Assembly (NCBI GenBank): GCA_947497985.1
Contig: CANMIX010000005.1
Span: 1 to 64,000 of the forward strand
Direction of reading: 5' to 3'
Length of the DNA: 64,000 bases
Origin: an uncultured Paracoccaceae bacterium
GTDB lineage: Bacteria > Pseudomonadota > Alphaproteobacteria > Rhodobacterales > Rhodobacteraceae
In this document: one piece after another, positions 63,620 to 64,000 of the stretch
Layout: every line of letters begins with the position of its first letter
Numbering within the stretch: position 1 is the first letter of the stretch
Made by a program: the position numbers and the translations under genes
Notes under the pieces: generated by a model
The model's input: the letters and a program-made list of their open reading frames with translations, nothing else
Databases searched by the model: none
Told to the model about the DNA's origin: nothing

Positions 63620-64000
63620 ATGCTGAATGTCAGCGATCTACGCGCCGCATATGGTGAATCCGAGGTTCTGCACAGCCTGGATCTGGATGTGAAACCGGGC
63701 GAAATTGTCGCCATCATGGGCCGCAACGGCATGGGTAAAACCACGCTTATGAAAACCCTGATGGGGATCGTGCCGGAAAAGACCGGGGCAATCACCGTGG
63801 GTGATACGCCGGTGACAGGGTTGAAATCCCACCAGCGGGTTGCCAATGGCATCGCCTATGTGCCGCAGGGGCGGATGATCTTTTCTGCGATGACAGTGCA
63901 GGAAAACGTCGAAACCGGACTGACGGTGACCGGCAAAACCAAAGTGCCCGATGACATCTATGAACTCTTCCCCGTGCTTCTGGAGATGAAGAACCGGCGC
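63620..64000 (+). CDS. urtE: Urea ABC transporter ATP-binding protein UrtE (partial, runs off the window)
   Basis: 127 codons are present. Walker A GRNGMGKTTLMKTLMG and the Q-loop VPQGRMIFSAMTVQENVE are seen; the signature and Walker B lie beyond the edge. AAGGAGA precedes the ATG, 19 bp after urtD. Confidence 0.95.
   Translation, partial: MLNVSDLRAAYGESEVLHSLDLDVKPGEIVAIMGRNGMGKTTLMKTLMGIVPEKTGAITVGDTPVTGLKSHQRVANGIAYVPQGRMIFSAMTVQENVETGLTVTGKTKVPDDIYELFPVLLEMKNRR

Noticed and set aside
1-64000. CRISPR arrays
   Set aside because: No series of regularly spaced direct repeats was seen; the palindromic insertions in the IS are single, dispersed and of more than one family.

Overview
The window is a 64 kb piece of an alphaproteobacterial chromosome, most likely from the Roseobacter group (Rhodobacteraceae). 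The grounds are the protein style of the housekeeping genes (trpA, ychF, urt operon), the abundance of ABC uptake operons and LysR/LacI regulators, and degenerate dispersed repeats in the intergenic gaps of a kind I associate with roseobacters. I cannot name the species.

Layout. 1-11.97 kb is an accessory island. It starts with the right 77 bp of an IS3-family element whose second copy lies at 10234-11609. In between are an HUH-endonuclease-like gene broken at a run of nine G, an AT-rich pair (a Sll1717-type P-loop ATPase and a DUF262/AlbA_2 fusion) that looks like a defence module, and a small metabolic set (SDR, LysR, DJ-1/PfpI, EamA exporter). The second IS copy is itself broken by four palindromic insertions of about 40 bp and abuts a relict of another IS3-type element. 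12-20 kb holds a DUF2867 protein with a membrane partner and a divergent LysR, then a four-gene operon (membrane protein, winged-helix regulator, linalool dehydratase/isomerase-family protein, DgkA-like kinase) with a palindromic operator at its start and a degenerate copy inside it.

18.5-32 kb is a long minus-strand catabolic operon. A LysR regulator is followed by a BMP-type ABC importer (binding protein, ATPase, two permeases), a flavin monooxygenase, a questin-oxidase-like protein, two amidohydrolases of the guanine- and cytosine-deaminase type, a frameshifted TauE/SafE permease and a gamma-glutamyltransferase pseudogene. It looks like uptake and breakdown of an N-heterocycle whose distal genes are decaying. 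32.7-40.9 kb is a LacI-controlled sugar operon (binding protein, two permeases, a GH63-type hydrolase, ATPase, D-lyxose/D-mannose isomerase), with a palindromic double operator ahead of lacI.

41-55 kb is mixed chromosome: an exported FAH-family protein, a MipA/OmpV porin with a divergent LytTR membrane regulator, an IS3 relict beside a tRNA-Arg, an L,D-transpeptidase, two small membrane proteins, trpA, a PagL-like protein, ychF, a nucleoside hydrolase, a chemoreceptor, an RTX-type secreted protein, a DUF779 protein and a second PagL-like protein. 55-64 kb is a urea-import region. A permease-histidine kinase-receiver fusion and a LuxR-type response regulator face urtABCDE across a gap that contains a perfect 20-bp palindrome. 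The window ends inside urtE.
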